Position numbers and translations under genes: made by a program
The notes under the pieces: model-generated
What the model saw: the letters and a program-made list of their open reading frames with translations, nothing else
The model's database searches: none
What the model was told of the DNA's origin: nothing
DNA from: Xiphias gladius
Lineage: Eukaryota; Chordata; Actinopteri; Istiophoriformes; Xiphiidae
Length of the DNA stretch: 64,000 nt
Assembly (NCBI RefSeq): GCF_016859285.1
Contig: NC_053414.1
Coordinates: 7,784,017-7,848,016 of the forward strand
Reading direction: 5' to 3'
In this document: positions 38,001-60,999 of the stretch, piece after piece
How the letters are laid out: each line of letters starts with the position of its first letter
Position numbering within the stretch: position 1 is the first letter of the stretch

Positions 38001-41000
38001 CTGCTTGAACCTTTTCCCACATATAACGCATGGGAATGGTTTCTCTCCTGTGTGATCTCGCATGTGGTTCTCTAGTCCCTTTGAGGTCTGGAAACCTTTG
38101 TCACACTGGGAACACTGGTAGAGCTTCTGACCCTCGTGCACAGCTTCATGTTCTTTTAATTTCTGGATATACATGAACCTCTTGCCGCACTGTGTGCAAC
38201 AAAATGGTTTCTTTGACTCGTGGACTTGCTTCAAGTGGTCCTCTAAAAGCTGTTTATCTGAAAACTGTGTCCAACACAGTTGACAGAAGCAGATTTCCAC
38301 TGATGACTGAACCTTATCAGGTTGAGGGGAACTCTTCTCTGATGCTGCCGCGTTGGTGAATTTCCCTTTTGGAAGAAAAAGAAAATTAAGTTAATACATC
38401 CTTAAAGACGCAATTATCAATCTTTTAATGTTAACAATGGATCAAATTACCACGTGTAATGCGCAGGTGGTCGCTTACGGTGATGAACCCATAGAAAGTG
38501 ATCACCCAACTCTGCAGTTCCCCTCAGCTCTACAGAGCATTTTAGCATCTTTCAGCTAATTGTTATGGTTTCACAGCTCAAAACTTTACTGTTTTGGTTC
38601 ACTCTTGACGCTCTCGTCAAGTTTACAGAAGGTCAAGGTCTCATCAGGTAGCTGTTCTCAGCAACAACAAAAAAAGTTCGGATAAACACTACCTGCCCAG
38701 CACGAAAGGAAAGACAGAAAAAGTTAGCAACTAGCGTGTGGAGCATTCAGCAGCTAAAGATTTTTTAAGTAGTAGAGACCAAAACCAGAGCTAAAAGGAG
38801 AGGGATTAATGCCAGATAGCCAGAAACATGATTCCAAATAAATGCTAATGCTAATGTGTTTGCTACGTGTTTAATAGGAAACGGTTTCTTCTTAGCAATA
38901 ACAACTTTACACGGTGATATATGTCAGTTGTGTATTTTCAACTTGTAGCGTTGTCCCCAAGTGGCTAAATAAATAAATAAACAAATAAATAAATACATTT
39001 TAAATCTATTAAGCTTTAAAAAATAAATCCTGTATTTTCAGCCTTATTTTTTTTTATTTTCCTTTAGAATCTAAAAGAGCTTCAAGTATTGGAAAGCCAT
39101 CTTGTGTTCAACTATATCATGAACACACATGAAAAGTGCCAAGGAAAACAATGTCAAGTTCAGCGTTCTCACCTTTATGGACCTTCTGGTGTGTTTTGAG
39201 GTTTCCAATCTGTGTGAAACCTCTTCCACACAAAGGGCACTTGTATGGTTTCTTCCCTGAGTGAATTATAAGGTGCCTTTTCAGTGAGGCACTAGTAGGG
39301 AACTGCTTTCCACATGTTGAACAAATATACGTCTTTGGAGCTCTTGGCTCTTCTTCACGTTCCACAGCTGCTGTAGGTTCCGGATGGTATATCCTGCGGT
39401 GAACTATCAAGCTTCGGTTGGCTCTAAATGTCTGTCCACAGTCGCAGCACTTGTGAAGCGGGTGCTTGCCATGTTTCTCTCTCAGGTGGCGGTCTCTGGC
39501 GTATAGGCTCTGGAACTCCTTACTGCATTCAGTGCAGCTGAAGAGCTCCTCAGCCTCAGTCTTCTTTCGCCGCGTCCTGGGTGTTGTGTTCAAAGAATGG
39601 CTAGTTCCAGGTTTGCTTGGCGTGGCTGTGTGCGTTTCACCGGGTAATGTCACCCCAGGAGCGTTACCTGCATGTATGGAGCAAAGAAACTGGTAGGTGC
39701 ACAAATCAACAACACAAAAAACCGTCACTCTTTCGTAGATGTCCGGAGCAAATTAGTAGACAGAGAAATGAAAAACCTCATGTCTTAACGCCTACACATT
39801 CACAATGCGGTATTAAAATGCTGTCTATTTTTATGTTTACTTTAGACACACTTGTAGTTTTGTCATTAAAGGGTCAGTTCACCCAAATGACAAAAAAAAA
39901 AAAGATATTTTCTCATTTACTCCTTGTGATATATTACATTTTTTAAAATGTCATCTCTTTCAAGTAACAGTGTCCCTCTTAATCTGAATGATCCAAAGGC
40001 GTTGCAGTCAGTCACTTTTCAGTGGAACTACTTGCTTTTATTTTCACAGATTTGTTAACAAAATATTTACAGTCACATCTCCAGGTCTGAGAACCTTTTT
40101 GACTCTCTGACTTTCAGGTCAGATACTAAGACACCACATTGTTTTTTTCTACAACTGAATCTATTTACCAGTAGCATTCCTGTCCAGCTTTGATGTATGT
40201 GAGCTTATCAGAGCACTGGCAGTCTGCGCTCCATCCAACACCTCTGCAGTCTCCTTGGCTTCAGCGGACCATCCGCGTGTGCCGAGATGTTCGTTCAGTC
40301 GGCCGTGGTGAGAGAATGTCTTGTCACGCACTGGGCGGGTAAAAGGTTTTTCTTTGGTGTGGATTAACAGGTGTCGCTTCAGCCTGTTCGGGAAATTAAA
40401 GCCTCTCCCACATTGTGAGCATTTATGAGGTTCGGTTCCAGTGTGAGTCCTCTGGTGTCGTTGCAGAGCTCTGCTGTTCGGGAGTTTCTCACCACACATT
40501 TGGCAGCAGCAAGACCGGTCCATGCTTCTGTCCAGCTTTTGATCATCAGTGTGGTGCACATCAGGAATGTCTCCTACAATAAAACATGTAGACTTTTAGT
40601 AATTAGAGAGAAATGAGAATTTATTCATTCAAAACGTAAAACTATTTCCACTTACCAGAGTTTGCAGGATCCCACTCTAACTCTTCGACTTCCGAGTTGA
40701 TCAAATGGCCAACTGTCTCTTCTTCCTCTTGCATCTTCGTCGTGACAGTGGTCTTTTTAGTGTGTTTTTTCATATGAGACTTGAGATGTCTCATCAGTGA
40801 AAAGTTCATACCGCACACAGGACAGAAGAAAGGCTTCTCTTTGGTGTGGCTTCGTAGGTGAAGAAGCAGAAGGTGTCGAAAGGTTAACCGCTTCCGACAG
40901 TAGATACATTTGTAAGGCTTGATTCGTCCATGGTGTCTCTTGGTGTGTTGGCACAGATGACTTTGACTTCTGAATTGTTTTTTACAAAGCTGACAGAAGT

Positions 41001-41388
41001 GCTCCCCGTGTTTGTGGATCTCCTGGGGCTGTTCAGGTTTTTCTGATGCAGAGTGATTGTCCTTGTCACCAGAACAAAGAGAGAATCCCTCTACAGTCTT
41101 GGCTACAACCTCAGAAGCCGCTCTATTCCCTCCCCCCTTAGTTTTTATCCGTAGTGAAGCCATTTCACATCTAGTCTTAGTTATTCTCTGATCTCCATGC
41201 AAAGGATTACGACCACAGTCACGTCCATTCCTCTGAGGACTGATGTTATCATATTTGGGTTGGCTTCCCTCAACGTATGTGACATCACTGGCAGGGCTTT
41301 GGAGGTCATGGTTGGACTCAGGTAAATGATCCGGTGTGGTTCCACATTGACAGGGGACAGCTTGGCCGGGGCCGGGGCCGCAGAATTC
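34454..41388 (-). CDS. C2H2 zinc-finger protein, model C/D (8 coding exons, about 20 intact fingers)
   Basis: Exons: 40656-41388 (3 fingers), 40169-40573 (2 fingers and a decayed one), 39173-39667 (4), 37652-38365 (6), 36522-36706 (no finger), 36193-36412 (no finger), 35666-35938 (2), 34454-35076 (6 and stop). Every junction has AG/GT signals, and phases run 1,1,1,1,0,1,1. The joined frame from 41388 is 1215 residues, or 1140 from the ATG at 41163. Predicted nuclear DNA-binding protein. The join 37652 to 36706 is the doubtful one: the exon at 37652 has a good donor (gtaggt), but without splicing it stops at 37635, which would split this into an upstream gene D and a downstream gene C. No effector domain is recognised. 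Confidence 0.55.
35666..35938 (-). CDS. Model C/D exon 7, two C2H2 fingers
   Basis: Entry and exit phase 1. A basic linker (QHQGPRRPKKKYD) precedes CPTCGRVFSHNTALKRH and CFICGRGFTQSGNLKTHMKV; the exon ends HRG at a gtcaga donor. It is the paralogue of the 3' parts of exons 39173-39667 and 49312-49554. Confidence 0.88.
36193..36706 (-). CDS. Model C/D exons 5 and 6, finger-free linker
   Basis: Exon 36522-36706 (GVTFVVPYVLQPSTWNFG ... LLRGTA) and exon 36193-36412 (DQELFEEGCSAQQPPWPSG ... DHSPTPK). Splice signals and phases (in 1, out 0; in 0, out 1) fit the neighbours. The first has aromatic-rich and Gly/Ala-rich parts, the second is Pro/Ser-rich; neither matches a domain I know. A possible extra exon at about 36769-36830 (EQASSSARKPRKSCCREPQP frame) does not fit in phase and is left out. 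Confidence 0.55.
37652..38365 (-). CDS. Model C/D exon 4, six C2H2 fingers, GRP motif and acidic end
   Basis: Entry phase 1 (acceptor ccaaaag). Fingers: CQLCWTQFSDKQLLEDH, CTQCGKRF, CSQCDKGF, CVICGKRF, CSICGKRYARAEELKVH and CDECGKSFYYRQGFNNH. Then PTRQLGRPRQPGSPRRSNRP, basic and AT-hook-like, and LPDSDGEDPKWEPPDLG up to a gtaggt donor. If unspliced, four more codons (RCVD) lead to a stop at 37635. Confidence 0.9.
39173..39667 (-). CDS. Model C/D exon 3, four C2H2 fingers
   Basis: Entry and exit phase 1. A Thr/Pro-rich lead with TTPRTRRKKTEAEE precedes CTECSKEFQSLYARDRH, CCDCGQTFRANRSLIVH, CSTCGKQFPTSASLKRH and CPLCGRGFTQIGNLKTH; it ends KVHKG at gtgaga. The first two fingers have one extra residue between the histidines. 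Confidence 0.88.
40169..40573 (-). CDS. Model C/D exon 2, two fingers and a decayed third
   Basis: Entry phase 1 (GDIPDVHHTDDQ). CQMCGEKLPNSRALQRH and CSQCGRGFNFPNRLKRH are intact. The next unit reads TRPVRDKTFSHHGRLNEHLG: both zinc cysteines and the second histidine are lost, while the rest of the finger is still clear. The exon ends LDRNATG at gtaaat, phase 1. Confidence 0.8.
40656..41388 (-). CDS. Model C/D exon 1, three C2H2 fingers and acidic motif
   Basis: Open from an acceptor at 41388 (phase 0, EFCGPGPGQAVPCQCG...). The first in-frame ATG is at 41163 (MASLRIKTKGGG, A at -3, G at +4) and is the likely start unless an upstream coding exon exists. Fingers: CQLCKKQFRSQSHLCQH, CIYCRKRLTFRHLLLLH and CPVCGMNFSLMRHLKSH. 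It ends EEETVGHLINSEVEELEWDP at a gtaagt donor in phase 1. Confidence 0.8.
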
Positions 41389-41819
41389 CTAAACAAGAGA
41401 TGGGAAGATTAAGAAAATAAAAAAATGGAACTCATACCTTATTACTATTTCAGTCCACAGAACTGTTTTGCTTTTTGGAAGCACAGTCACACTTTTTTTA
41501 TTTCAATGTTCCTCCGAGATTAACATGAAATTGTAAAAGAGACTCTAGCAACTAAAATTTAAAACACCTCTTTTGTCTCTGTTTGTATTACACTGTAATA
41601 ATCTGGTCTTGTGTACTGGAATAACAAAGTTATGCTACACATTCTCAGGGTCCAGCTTCTCAAAAGGCAGGATTTGCTGCCTTTCTTTGTCATGTGTGAT
41701 AGTAAAATGAATAGCGTTGGGTTGTGGACTTTTGGTCAGACCAAACAAGACGTTTGAAGATGTAAGCCTGGATCCTGCAAAGTTGTTATTGGCATATTTT
41801 TCACTATTTTGTCATGTTT

Positions 41820-41895
41820 CATGGATTGAACAATTAATCGAGAAATTAATCATCGGATTAATCAATGATGAAAGTAATCGTTAGTTGCAGCCCCG
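41820..41895. mobile_element. Fragment of the ATTAATCG-type MITE
   Basis: 'caattaatcgagaaattaat' and 'aatcgttagttgcagcc' are the right end of the family whose fuller copy is at 31867-32161. Confidence 0.5.
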
Positions 41896-41899
41896 ACTG

Positions 41900-43380
41900 G
41901 AGAGACGTATTCTCTAGACATTTATCGATTATACATATGAATTATTAGAGTGATATTGGATAATATGTCACAACAGGTTCAGACACACACCACCAGGGGT
42001 CAAACTGCTCTTGCTCTTCAGAAAACGTATGAGAGAGGAGAGGAGGCTCCAGCCATGGTCGGGTGTCAGCTTTATCTACCGAACAAGTCATTAATGATTA
42101 GTCATTAAACTGTTCACACTCAAATAGGGCTGAGAAATACAACTAGCTCATAAAAATGACTGCGGAAGTAACTTTGTGTCGTGTCTGGAAAAGGTCTAGA
42201 GACCCATTAAAAGCGGAACGTTTTTTATGGAGAGAATGTGAATCACAAGGCACTGCTGAAAGCCTTTCAAGGCGGACACTTTTATATGCAAGAAGGAAAT
42301 AATTAATAACACTGATAATGACTGCACTTCATTTAGAGGAGCCAGATTCCAGGGCCGCGGTGGTGTGCAAGCTCTTTTATTGGGACACTCAATGGGGCTG
42401 AGCCATCATTAATGCCATTAGTTACACCTGTGCTTCCCCTGCTAACACAGGAAAAAACCCTCCCATGAAAAGCTCAGTTAATAACAGCCATACTAAAACG
42501 CTGCACCTGCATCTGTTGCTGATGCATTTTACATTTGGGTTTTTTTTTTTCCCACTTTCTAAAGTCCCTGCTACACAAGGTGACTTCAGTAACGCTGTAG
42601 TTTACACGTCCATGATTTGCAAAATAGGAACTCCACTAGGAAAAAAACGAAAAAAAACAAAAACAGCTGTATTAAACCCAAGCAGATATTCATTCATTAT
42701 TCATTGATCATTGGTAATTTTATTCTCCATACAAGCTGAACTGCTGGCTTGCCTGTGGACAAATTTCACAGCTGACGTGCTCTGCACTGTCGGAAAAAAA
42801 CTCACTCGGTTACACCACTAGTTAAAGGAAATGAATTAAATGGAATCGTACCAAATGAACACTGTCTCCATTTCCCCCATAATTAGTACAGGACTGCAAA
42901 ATTCTTTCCAGGAAAGTTTCTTGGAAATTATCATCAAAATTGTTAAATAAACCATGACTTCTACTAAAGATGTGTTAACCATCAGAAACCTTTTCCTCTG
43001 ATATATTACAATGGTTTGCCAAGCTGATCAGTGCTTCTTTGAGACCATGTGGTCTACATTTACACGTATCGTAAAAAGTTATTGTGCCATTTCGATGGCT
43101 GTGCATTCAAATAGGTCTCCTACTAAAAGAGGAAAACCCCCTACAACTTTAAAATACTGCCTACATATTAATGCATTAGTAATAATAATCTAATAATATA
43201 ACAATCCGGCAGGGGGGCCATTCTGCTGCCTAATCAGTACTTTCGATAATGACTGCAAAATTGCGTACACCCCTATACAATAGCATCAAAATTATACCAT
43301 CTTATAATAATTGTCTTACTTTTAAGTTGAAGTGTAGGGTATTTGATCGTATGTATAATTTAAAATAAACAGGTTAGGTA
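41900..43380. other. Spacer upstream of model C/D
   Basis: AT-rich sequence with no recognisable exon or complete element. It is part of the putative first intron if transcription starts at the GC-rich block near 45.2 kb. Confidence 0.4.
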
Positions 43381-43384
43381 AAGT

Positions 43385-44530
43385 GCTTTCTACTTAAGGC
43401 TAACTGCATGAACAAGGCCATAAAGGAACCTGTGGAACACCACAGCCTCCTCAGTTTTGCCCTGGGTTGTGTCTGATGCAACATGGCTCCACGTGAACGA
43501 GAAAGAACCAGATTTTGAGACTTCATAAAGATGGGAGAGGGCACAAGGGCATCAGTAGGCTAGTGAACATAAACGCAGATTCATACCTCTACATACTACC
43601 ACAGAGGCACCCTGCCATTAATAGAAGGCACAGCGGCCGTCCTTAAAAAATTTGACGCTACGCACAATTTGCTATTTATGCAGCTTTGCATTGAAAATCG
43701 GACGGGTAAGTGCTTCTGACTGGGCACAAGAATTATCTGTGGAAACCGGTGTTTCTGTGACTGATCAGACAGTGTGGTGAAGAACTTTACATCAAGTCGA
43801 CCTCCATGGACACAGTCCAAGAAGAAAACCACTGTTCACAACACGGCACAAAACTGTGAGATCGAACTCTGGCGAAGAGCGTGAAAAGCAGCCTGATGAG
43901 TGTTGGCAGCGCAGTCTTGGGTCACATTCTGATTCTGAAAATAAAGACGGACATGCAAAATAAATGTGTTTGGATCAGATGGGGTCCGGCACGGTTGCCG
44001 TGGACCTGGCCAGGACTACCACAGTGACTGCACGGCGCTGGCCGTTAAAACGAGTTTCTGTACCCAAGTACTTGAGTGAAAAGATGACTCCCCAGTCTCG
44101 AGAAGCCTGGCAGGAGAGGACTTTTCCAACAGGACAATGATCCCAAACACACTGTCACAAAAAAAACACAAGAGTTTTTAAGGTAGAAAAAAAGTGAAAA
44201 CTACGACCTGACCCAGTATGCCCCCCCCAACTTGAATACAACAGAACCCCCTTGGAGTATTTCAAAGTGGAAGGTAGAGCAACAAAAACCTCTCCATCAA
44301 AGAGCAGCTGGAATGAAAAACATCTGCAAAGAATGGCAGAACAACTCTCCACAGATTTGTACAAGACTGGCACCGTCCATGCCCCAGCAGGATCAACTCT
44401 GTCATCAAAAATAAAGCAAGGCATACAAAATATTTAAAAAAAAAAATTAAAAGAAAGAAATCTCTGATGAAGGTTTTACTTACTTTTGTTGCAGTCTGTT
44501 CCTCAATATGAACTTTTCCTTATGGTTCAA
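43385..44530 (+). pseudogene. Degraded Tc1-like transposase relic
   Basis: Plus-strand fragments in order show Tc1-family text broken by frameshifts and stops: an NDPKHT-like piece around 44140-44160 and an EYNRTPLEYFKVEGRATKTS to SSWNEKHLQRMAEQLSTDLY stretch at 44232-44430, the region after the third catalytic acidic residue. No open reading frame remains and the termini are not clear. Confidence 0.7.
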
Positions 44531-44639
44531 TTATTCAACCATTAATGTTTTTTCAAATCAATTGGCCTCATTCCTCTTGGGCTTTGGCCACAAACAAATT
44601 AAACCGTATTCAATGAACACGTCTTGTACTTACTCAACA

Positions 44640-45038
44640 TTTTAGTGAGAATGGCCTGATACCGGTGTTTTCACTGGGCAACAGGCCTCCACAGCAACGC
44701 GCAGTAGCACGGTAACATCAGACGGGATCGGGAGCACGATCGGGAGGTCTGTCAGCACGGGCACGCGACGCAACGTAAATATCGGTCGTCCGCGGTAAAC
44801 GGTGGCGACGCGGCCCCGCGTCACGTCTGCACCGTTTTAATTACAACTACAACCTCAACGGCTGCGCTTCGAAATCTATTTTAACGACACGCCCGTGATG
44901 AGCTGCGACAAAAATGCGTGCATTTTGAGAAAACCCGAGGACCCCGGCAGCGCGTTTCAAAAGCCCCCGTCCCGCACAGACACGCCCCTGCCGAGTTGCT
45001 ATCGCGGTAAACAAACCTGAGAAGTTAACATGCTGCTA

Positions 45039-45084
<46 letters not shown>

Positions 45085-45370
45085 CTCTTGCTACCGGACA
45101 GCCGGCTAACGGCTGGCTAGCATGCTGCAGCTAACTCGACCTGTGTGGCCAAATGTATGGGACCCACCTCATCCACGGTGGGTGAGGGGGGGAAATCCCG
45201 GCGTTAACTTCCGACGCTCGTCGCCGCGGCGCGGGCGCGGCAAGGTCGTTGGTGTCCTCGCGCGAGCCGAGTGGGAGGCGGGCCGGGTCTCCGGGGTTGC
45301 CAGGTTCGGGGGACGGGAAACGGGCGATCCGGGCCGTCGAGTGGTGCCCATAGCTGCTGTCTGCCAACGC
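44640..45370 (-). promoter_or_regulatory. CpG-island-like promoter of zinc-finger model C/D
   Basis: The most GC- and CpG-rich block of the window (for example 45200-45340), upstream of model C/D on the minus strand. A minus-strand donor 'gatgag|gtgggt' at 45168 could close a 5' UTR exon that splices to 41388. A (CA)n tract interrupts it at 45041-45081. Confidence 0.5.
45041..45081. repeat. (CA)n microsatellite
   Basis: About 41 bp of CA repeats within the GC-rich block. Confidence 0.95.
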
Positions 45371-45399
45371 GCGTGAAGTGTCCCTCCGCCAGTAGCTTG

Positions 45400-46680
45400 G
45401 TTTTTTTCTTTCAAGTCTGATTTCCCCCAAGGATTTAGAGCTATATTTTGTTCTTAAACATTTACGTGGAGATCTGTTTTTCTGTTTTTTGTTTTGTTTT
45501 TTTCCCCCCCACGGCCCCTAAATGCTTTTAATCTTAGGGCAAACTGTGGGACCTCACCAATTTGAATTTCTTGTGAATGCCTGGATATTTGTAGATTAAT
45601 TATACGAAAAATTAAAAAAAAATCCTATGCAAATGTGTGTCTTACAAGTACAAAACTATGTTTATCTTTTGACAACTGAGCTTCTTATGACTTAAGAGTT
45701 GGCAAGGATTGAACAAAATTTTTAAAAAGTTCGCCAAATCTGCATATTAATGCATATTAACCATTAACTAACCATCAAGTCCTCGTGATGAAACATTTTT
45801 CAAGGCTTGATTTCCATCTGGATCTTCCGGATTAAGTGTAAAAACTATGGTTGTTTGATTTTAGACCTGCGTATCATTGTTCCCACTGGATGCTCTGATT
45901 ATTATGACTGCAAAATGGTAAGAGTGTAGTGCACACCGCTGGCTCAGGCCTTAATGGGAAGTTAATGGGAAACCTTTAGGGGCCATACTCTAGTAGCAAT
46001 CTCATCTTCTATTCATATTTACCTGGGTTTTGAATAAAATCCTGCAAACTAGATGTAAACCTTTTTTTTTTTCTACTCTAATTGTAGACTGGAGTTTACC
46101 TCTGTACATGCTATGGTAGTTCTCATAATATAGTGTCCTTTTTTTTATTTTACAAACATTTATCTAGCTTTCAGAAATGAAACCACAAACTGATCCATAC
46201 TGGAATTTGCACAGGTAGATATGACACCCTGCGGGTGTAGTGGCACCGGTTTGCAAAGACATGACGACTTGGTTTTTAAGCGTTTCGCACTCGGTCGCTC
46301 ACTCACTCAGCCAGTTTTACGAAACAGCTGATAGTGAAGCGAAACTCCAGCCAAAATCTTTTCACGCTGTGCGCTCGGTATGTTCCTGACACGTACATTT
46401 TCAGCTAGAATGCAACTGCCGTGGGTAGTGAATTTTGCTTTCGTGTTTTCAGTGCAATTACATTTTTTACATTGATCAACAGAAAAAAAAAAAATGACAC
46501 ACATGGAAAACAAACTTCTTCAGAAAGTGGATGAAAATTGCAGACCTGATGGGGGTGAATCCTTGTGCACTACACTATTTAGTTTTATACTTCATTTATA
46601 TCAGTCTGTAGATATGTTTTCACTTTGAAACTGTAGTCTTTAAGTTTTTTTAACCACGCTAGGGGCGTGTCTCTATTAAT
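45400..46680. other. Spacer between models C/D and E
   Basis: AT-rich with several homopolymer tracts. No exon or element recognised. Confidence 0.4.
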
Positions 46681-46930
46681 AGCAAAGTCAGCCTGTGACT
46701 CAGTCGTCCACCACTTTGTGGTCCTCAAGGTATGATCCTGATGACTTTGGTGTGTTACAGTGTGGTTAACATTTGTGGTTCAGAGTACAGTATCTTAACA
46801 ACTGTTGGGTGGGTTGCCATGAAATTTGCTGTAGATAGGTCCATTTGGTGGCCCTCGGACTTTTCCTCTAGTGTGACCAGCAGGTCACTCTCTTCGGTTT
46901 GTTGGTTGATCAGTGTCAAACCCAAATAGT
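46680..46930 (+). repeat. Teleost interspersed repeat (copy 2)
   Basis: 'gtcgtccaccactttg', 'caactgttgggtgggttgcc' and 'cggacttttcctctagtgtg' match the 5' part of the common repeat whose 3' part is at 2505-2830. Confidence 0.5.
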
Positions 46931-47497
46931 CTAATCACTATTAGTGTCCACTGTGGTTAAATACTGTAACACAACACACAGAACATAAAGAGCTCAAAAG
47001 GGGTAAAAGCTTCCTGAAGTTATTGTTCAGTATGTTATGCTACTTTGATACCAAGTGTCAAGGGGTGGTCTATAAGCTGATTGTAGAAAGCGCTATGCCC
47101 CTCCAATTTCATGATGTAAGGAAAAAAAACAGACGTTTCTGAAAAATTTCTGTATTCCATCAACATGGATTTTAAAATAACAAGGATATTGTGCATAATT
47201 TTTAACATTAAGTATTAGTATTTGGCATGCAGGATACAAAGGCACTCGAATTGTACAGATGGGCTACTAGAGTTAACATAAAAACATGAGTACAAAACAT
47301 GAATACAGGAAAGACAACACAGTAAGCTTCCAAATTATTCTTGGCAATCCACACTGACTCTGTTGCACGTATTTTCAGACACAGTAATCGTCAGTGCTGT
47401 AGTTGGGGGAGAAATGGAAGAAAGAAGAACAAGGAAGAAGTTCATTTTACTGCAATATTTTCAGACACAGATAAACAACTAATCATTGGAGCGACTG

Positions 47498-58054
<10,557 letters not shown>

Positions 58055-58394
58055 AGTGCGATGTGGCCGCCGGGTTTGAAGGATGTCATATGAAAACGAG
58101 GATGGACAGCAAATGAGGCTAAGTTGTAGCGTTATTGTGGATGGGGCAGCTGTCATGAACTACACCTACTGTCTGGGTTAGCTAAACTGTGTTGCGCCAC
58201 CACTTCTTCTTCTTCTGTTTTTTTCCTTTTTTCTTTTCTTTTTCCAACGGCAATGGGAGGTTACCAGCTAGAAAGGGCGAATACCGACCCCTGCTGGACA
58301 GCAAAGAGTAAGTACTGTAAGTGCTGGGTCGTTATTTTTACCAAATACCCTTCAAAAATGAAGCCACCTACACACAACGAGCATTTTTTTTTTT

Positions 58395-59519
58395 AGCAAC
58401 ACCTGTGCACCTGCTTATTCATACAATGATCCAATCAACCGATCATGTGTCAGCAGTGAAATGTATAAAATCATGCAGATCCAGAATCAGGAGCTTCAGT
58501 TAATGTTCACCTCAAACATCAGAATGGAGGGGGGTGGGGGGTGATCTCTGTAACTTGATCTCCTGGTATTTTCACACACAACATTCTCTCATAACAGTTT
58601 ACTCATAATGTCGCCAAAAACAAAAAAAAACATCCAGTGAGTAGCAGTTCTGCAGATGAAAAACACCCGCGTTGGTGAGAGAGGTCAGAGGAGAATGGCT
58701 AGACTGGTTGGAGCTGACTGAGAGGCTAAAATAACTCAGATAACCGCTCTTAACAACTGTGGGGAGCAGTTAAGCCTCTCAGAATGCACAACACGTCGAA
58801 CCTTGAGGCGGATGGGCCACAACAGCAGAGGACCACGCCGGGTTCCACTCCTGTCCAGGTTCTTCAAAACTGGACAGTTGAAGCCTGGAAAAATGTGGGC
58901 TGGTGTGATGAATCTGGATTTCTGCTGAGGCACGCAGATGGCAGGGTCAAAATTTGGCATCTGGCAGCATGAACCCATGGACCATGGACCCGCTTTGTGA
59001 CCACAGTCCAGGCTGATGGTGGTTTGTGTAATGGTGTGGGCAGTGTTTTCTTGGCACTCTTTGGGCCCCTTAATACAAATCAATCATTGTTTGAATGCCT
59101 CAGCCCGTCTGAGTATCATTGCTGACCATGTGCATCCATATATAGCCACAGTTTACCGTCTTCTAATGGCTACCTCCAGCAGGATGATGCACCATGTCGC
59201 AAAACAAAACTCTCAAACTGGTTTCGTGAACATGACAGTGAGTTCGTTGTACTTCAGTGGCCTCCCCAGTCACCAGATCTTGATCCAGTAGACCACCTCT
59301 GGGATGTGGTAGAACGGGAGATTGAATGTGCAGCTCGCAAATCTGTGGAAATGATGTGATGCAATCACGTCGACATGGAGCAGAATCTCAAAGGAAAGTT
59401 TTCCAACATCTTGTGGAATCAAGGCCACGAAGAACTGAGACTGTTTTGACAGCAAAGGGAGGAGCTACCCAGTGTTAGTATGGTGTTCTTAACAAGGTGC
59501 TCGGTGACAGTATTTGCAC
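58395..59519 (+). pseudogene. Degraded Tc1-like transposon with transposase remains
   Basis: The order of conserved blocks follows a known fish Tc1 family. A 5' region ('caatcatgtgtcagcagtg'-like, 'aggagcttcagttaatgttc') is followed by transposase fragments, among them QDDAPCH-like at about 59180, LQWPPQSPDL and DPVDHLWDVVEREIE at about 59250-59330. Stops and frameshifts break the frame, and the glutamate of the PxEHLW block is Asp here, so it is inactive. Confidence 0.75.
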
Positions 59520-59639
59520 TGGTGGATTTTCAACTTTAAAAAAAACTTAAGAAATTAATTCTTTTAAACTCCCTATTCCACCAAAAGCTACGGAAATCCA
59601 CTTTAAAACTTTTACAGGAGTATAACCCTCAGCTAAGGC

Positions 59640-59800
59640 AGCAATTCGGACTGGACTGTAACTGCTGCATCTTCTGTGATGAAAACGTCAAATCAGCAGA
59701 TCATTTGTTTTTCCGACTGTGTGCACAGTAAATCATTTTGGAATGACGTTCACTACTGGCTGTTGTCTAGGACACTTGGTGAGGTGGCTCTTTGTTCAAA
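59640..59800 (+). pseudogene. L1-like LINE ORF2 3' end fragment
   Basis: Reads NCCIFCDENVKSADHLFF and, after a stop and a frame change, KSFWNDVHYWL. This is the C-terminal Cys/His region of L1-clade ORF2 (CxxC...HLFF...C...FWNDV). Only the last 50 or so codons remain. Confidence 0.6.
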
Positions 59801-59814
59801 AACTTAAAATAAAA

Positions 59815-60250
59815 AGGCTACTGATGCACCATGGGGGTGATAATGTACGCAGGCAGAAGAGCTCCATTGTCCTTACAATGTCTTTGAGTTTTCCCTGAGG
59901 TTTATTTATCAAGAACAAAGAAATCATGGCTCCTGCTGGTTCTCTTGCTCTGGTAAAAAGAGCAAAACAAAAACATAGACCCCTACCAGGTGCATGCTGG
60001 TCCTACACCTCCCTATATAACATGAGGTGCCCATAATGTTACCCAGTCTTCACAAAACCAAAATAAAATGAAAAAAAAACCCCCAATAAACTAAACTAAA
60101 TACGCCATACAAACAAATATTTAAACTAAACAAATAACTAGCTAAAGAAAGGGCTACTGGAATCTAATTCTTAATAAGGTCCATGTCTAGAGTTATCAAG
60201 CACTCAAAACAAATACTAAAAATTAATAAACCAAACAAACAAACAATAAT
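59815..60250. repeat. Dispersed repeat, second copy
   Basis: Partner of 15975-16330: 'gatgcaccatgggggtgata', 'atgtacgcaggcagaag', 'atcatggctcctgc', 'acatgaggtgcccataat', with an A-rich 3' end. It directly follows the L1-like fragment, which may mean both belong to one insertion. Confidence 0.65.
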
Positions 60251-60516
60251 AACTAGCTACTACACTTAGTTTTTATAAGGGAAGATGTTATTTTTGGTAT
60301 CATCTTGAAGGACAAAGGACACGAACTAATCCTAAATACTATCATCATACTTGATCAATCATATTTGCATATGTCAAGATTCAGGAACCTTTCATGTTTC
60401 TCACCTTTCATGAAGAATTTTGTCCCTTCCTTCCATCCCTAAACTTAATAGAAATCTGACTGGTCTGACTGAAAACCCATGTACATACTGTTCCACCAAT
60501 AACCCCTTTTTGTCTC

Positions 60517-60545
60517 TGCATCTCTCTCTCTCTCTCTCTCTCTCT
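60517..60545. repeat. (TC)n microsatellite
   Basis: About 29 bp of TC repeats. Confidence 0.9.
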
Positions 60546-60999
60546 TTTTCTTTGGCTCTGTTTGGTATCTATAAATCTGTACATTTAATTTTACAATGCC
60601 ATAAAGGCTGTAAATTCATGGGTTCATGTTTTTAATAAAGAAAAACAAATTGTCAAGTTCTACACTGAGTATTTCCCATTCTCTAATATAAACATGTGAC
60701 TATTATGTACCAAAAATAAAAATAAAATGCAATCAAAGAAAAACACACACACATATATACATATATATATAAATAGAAAAGCTAAAAATATAAAGATGGG
60801 TCTATTATGTACAGGAAAGAAGGTTTTAAAAAAAGGTGCAGACATGTAGAAGCAACAGTGGACAGAACATACAATATCTATACACAAGCCAACCAGTTTC
60901 TGAAGTTGTAAACAATTATCATTATCGGGGTCCAGGCTAAAGCCGCACTCCTCAGCCAGGAATCAGTGACATGATCCGGTCTGAACTTTGAACTGAAGC

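Noticed and set aside
45131-45430. 100-codon minus-strand frame in the GC-rich block.
   Set aside because: GC-rich sequence gives long stop-free frames by chance; there is no domain and no ATG at its start.
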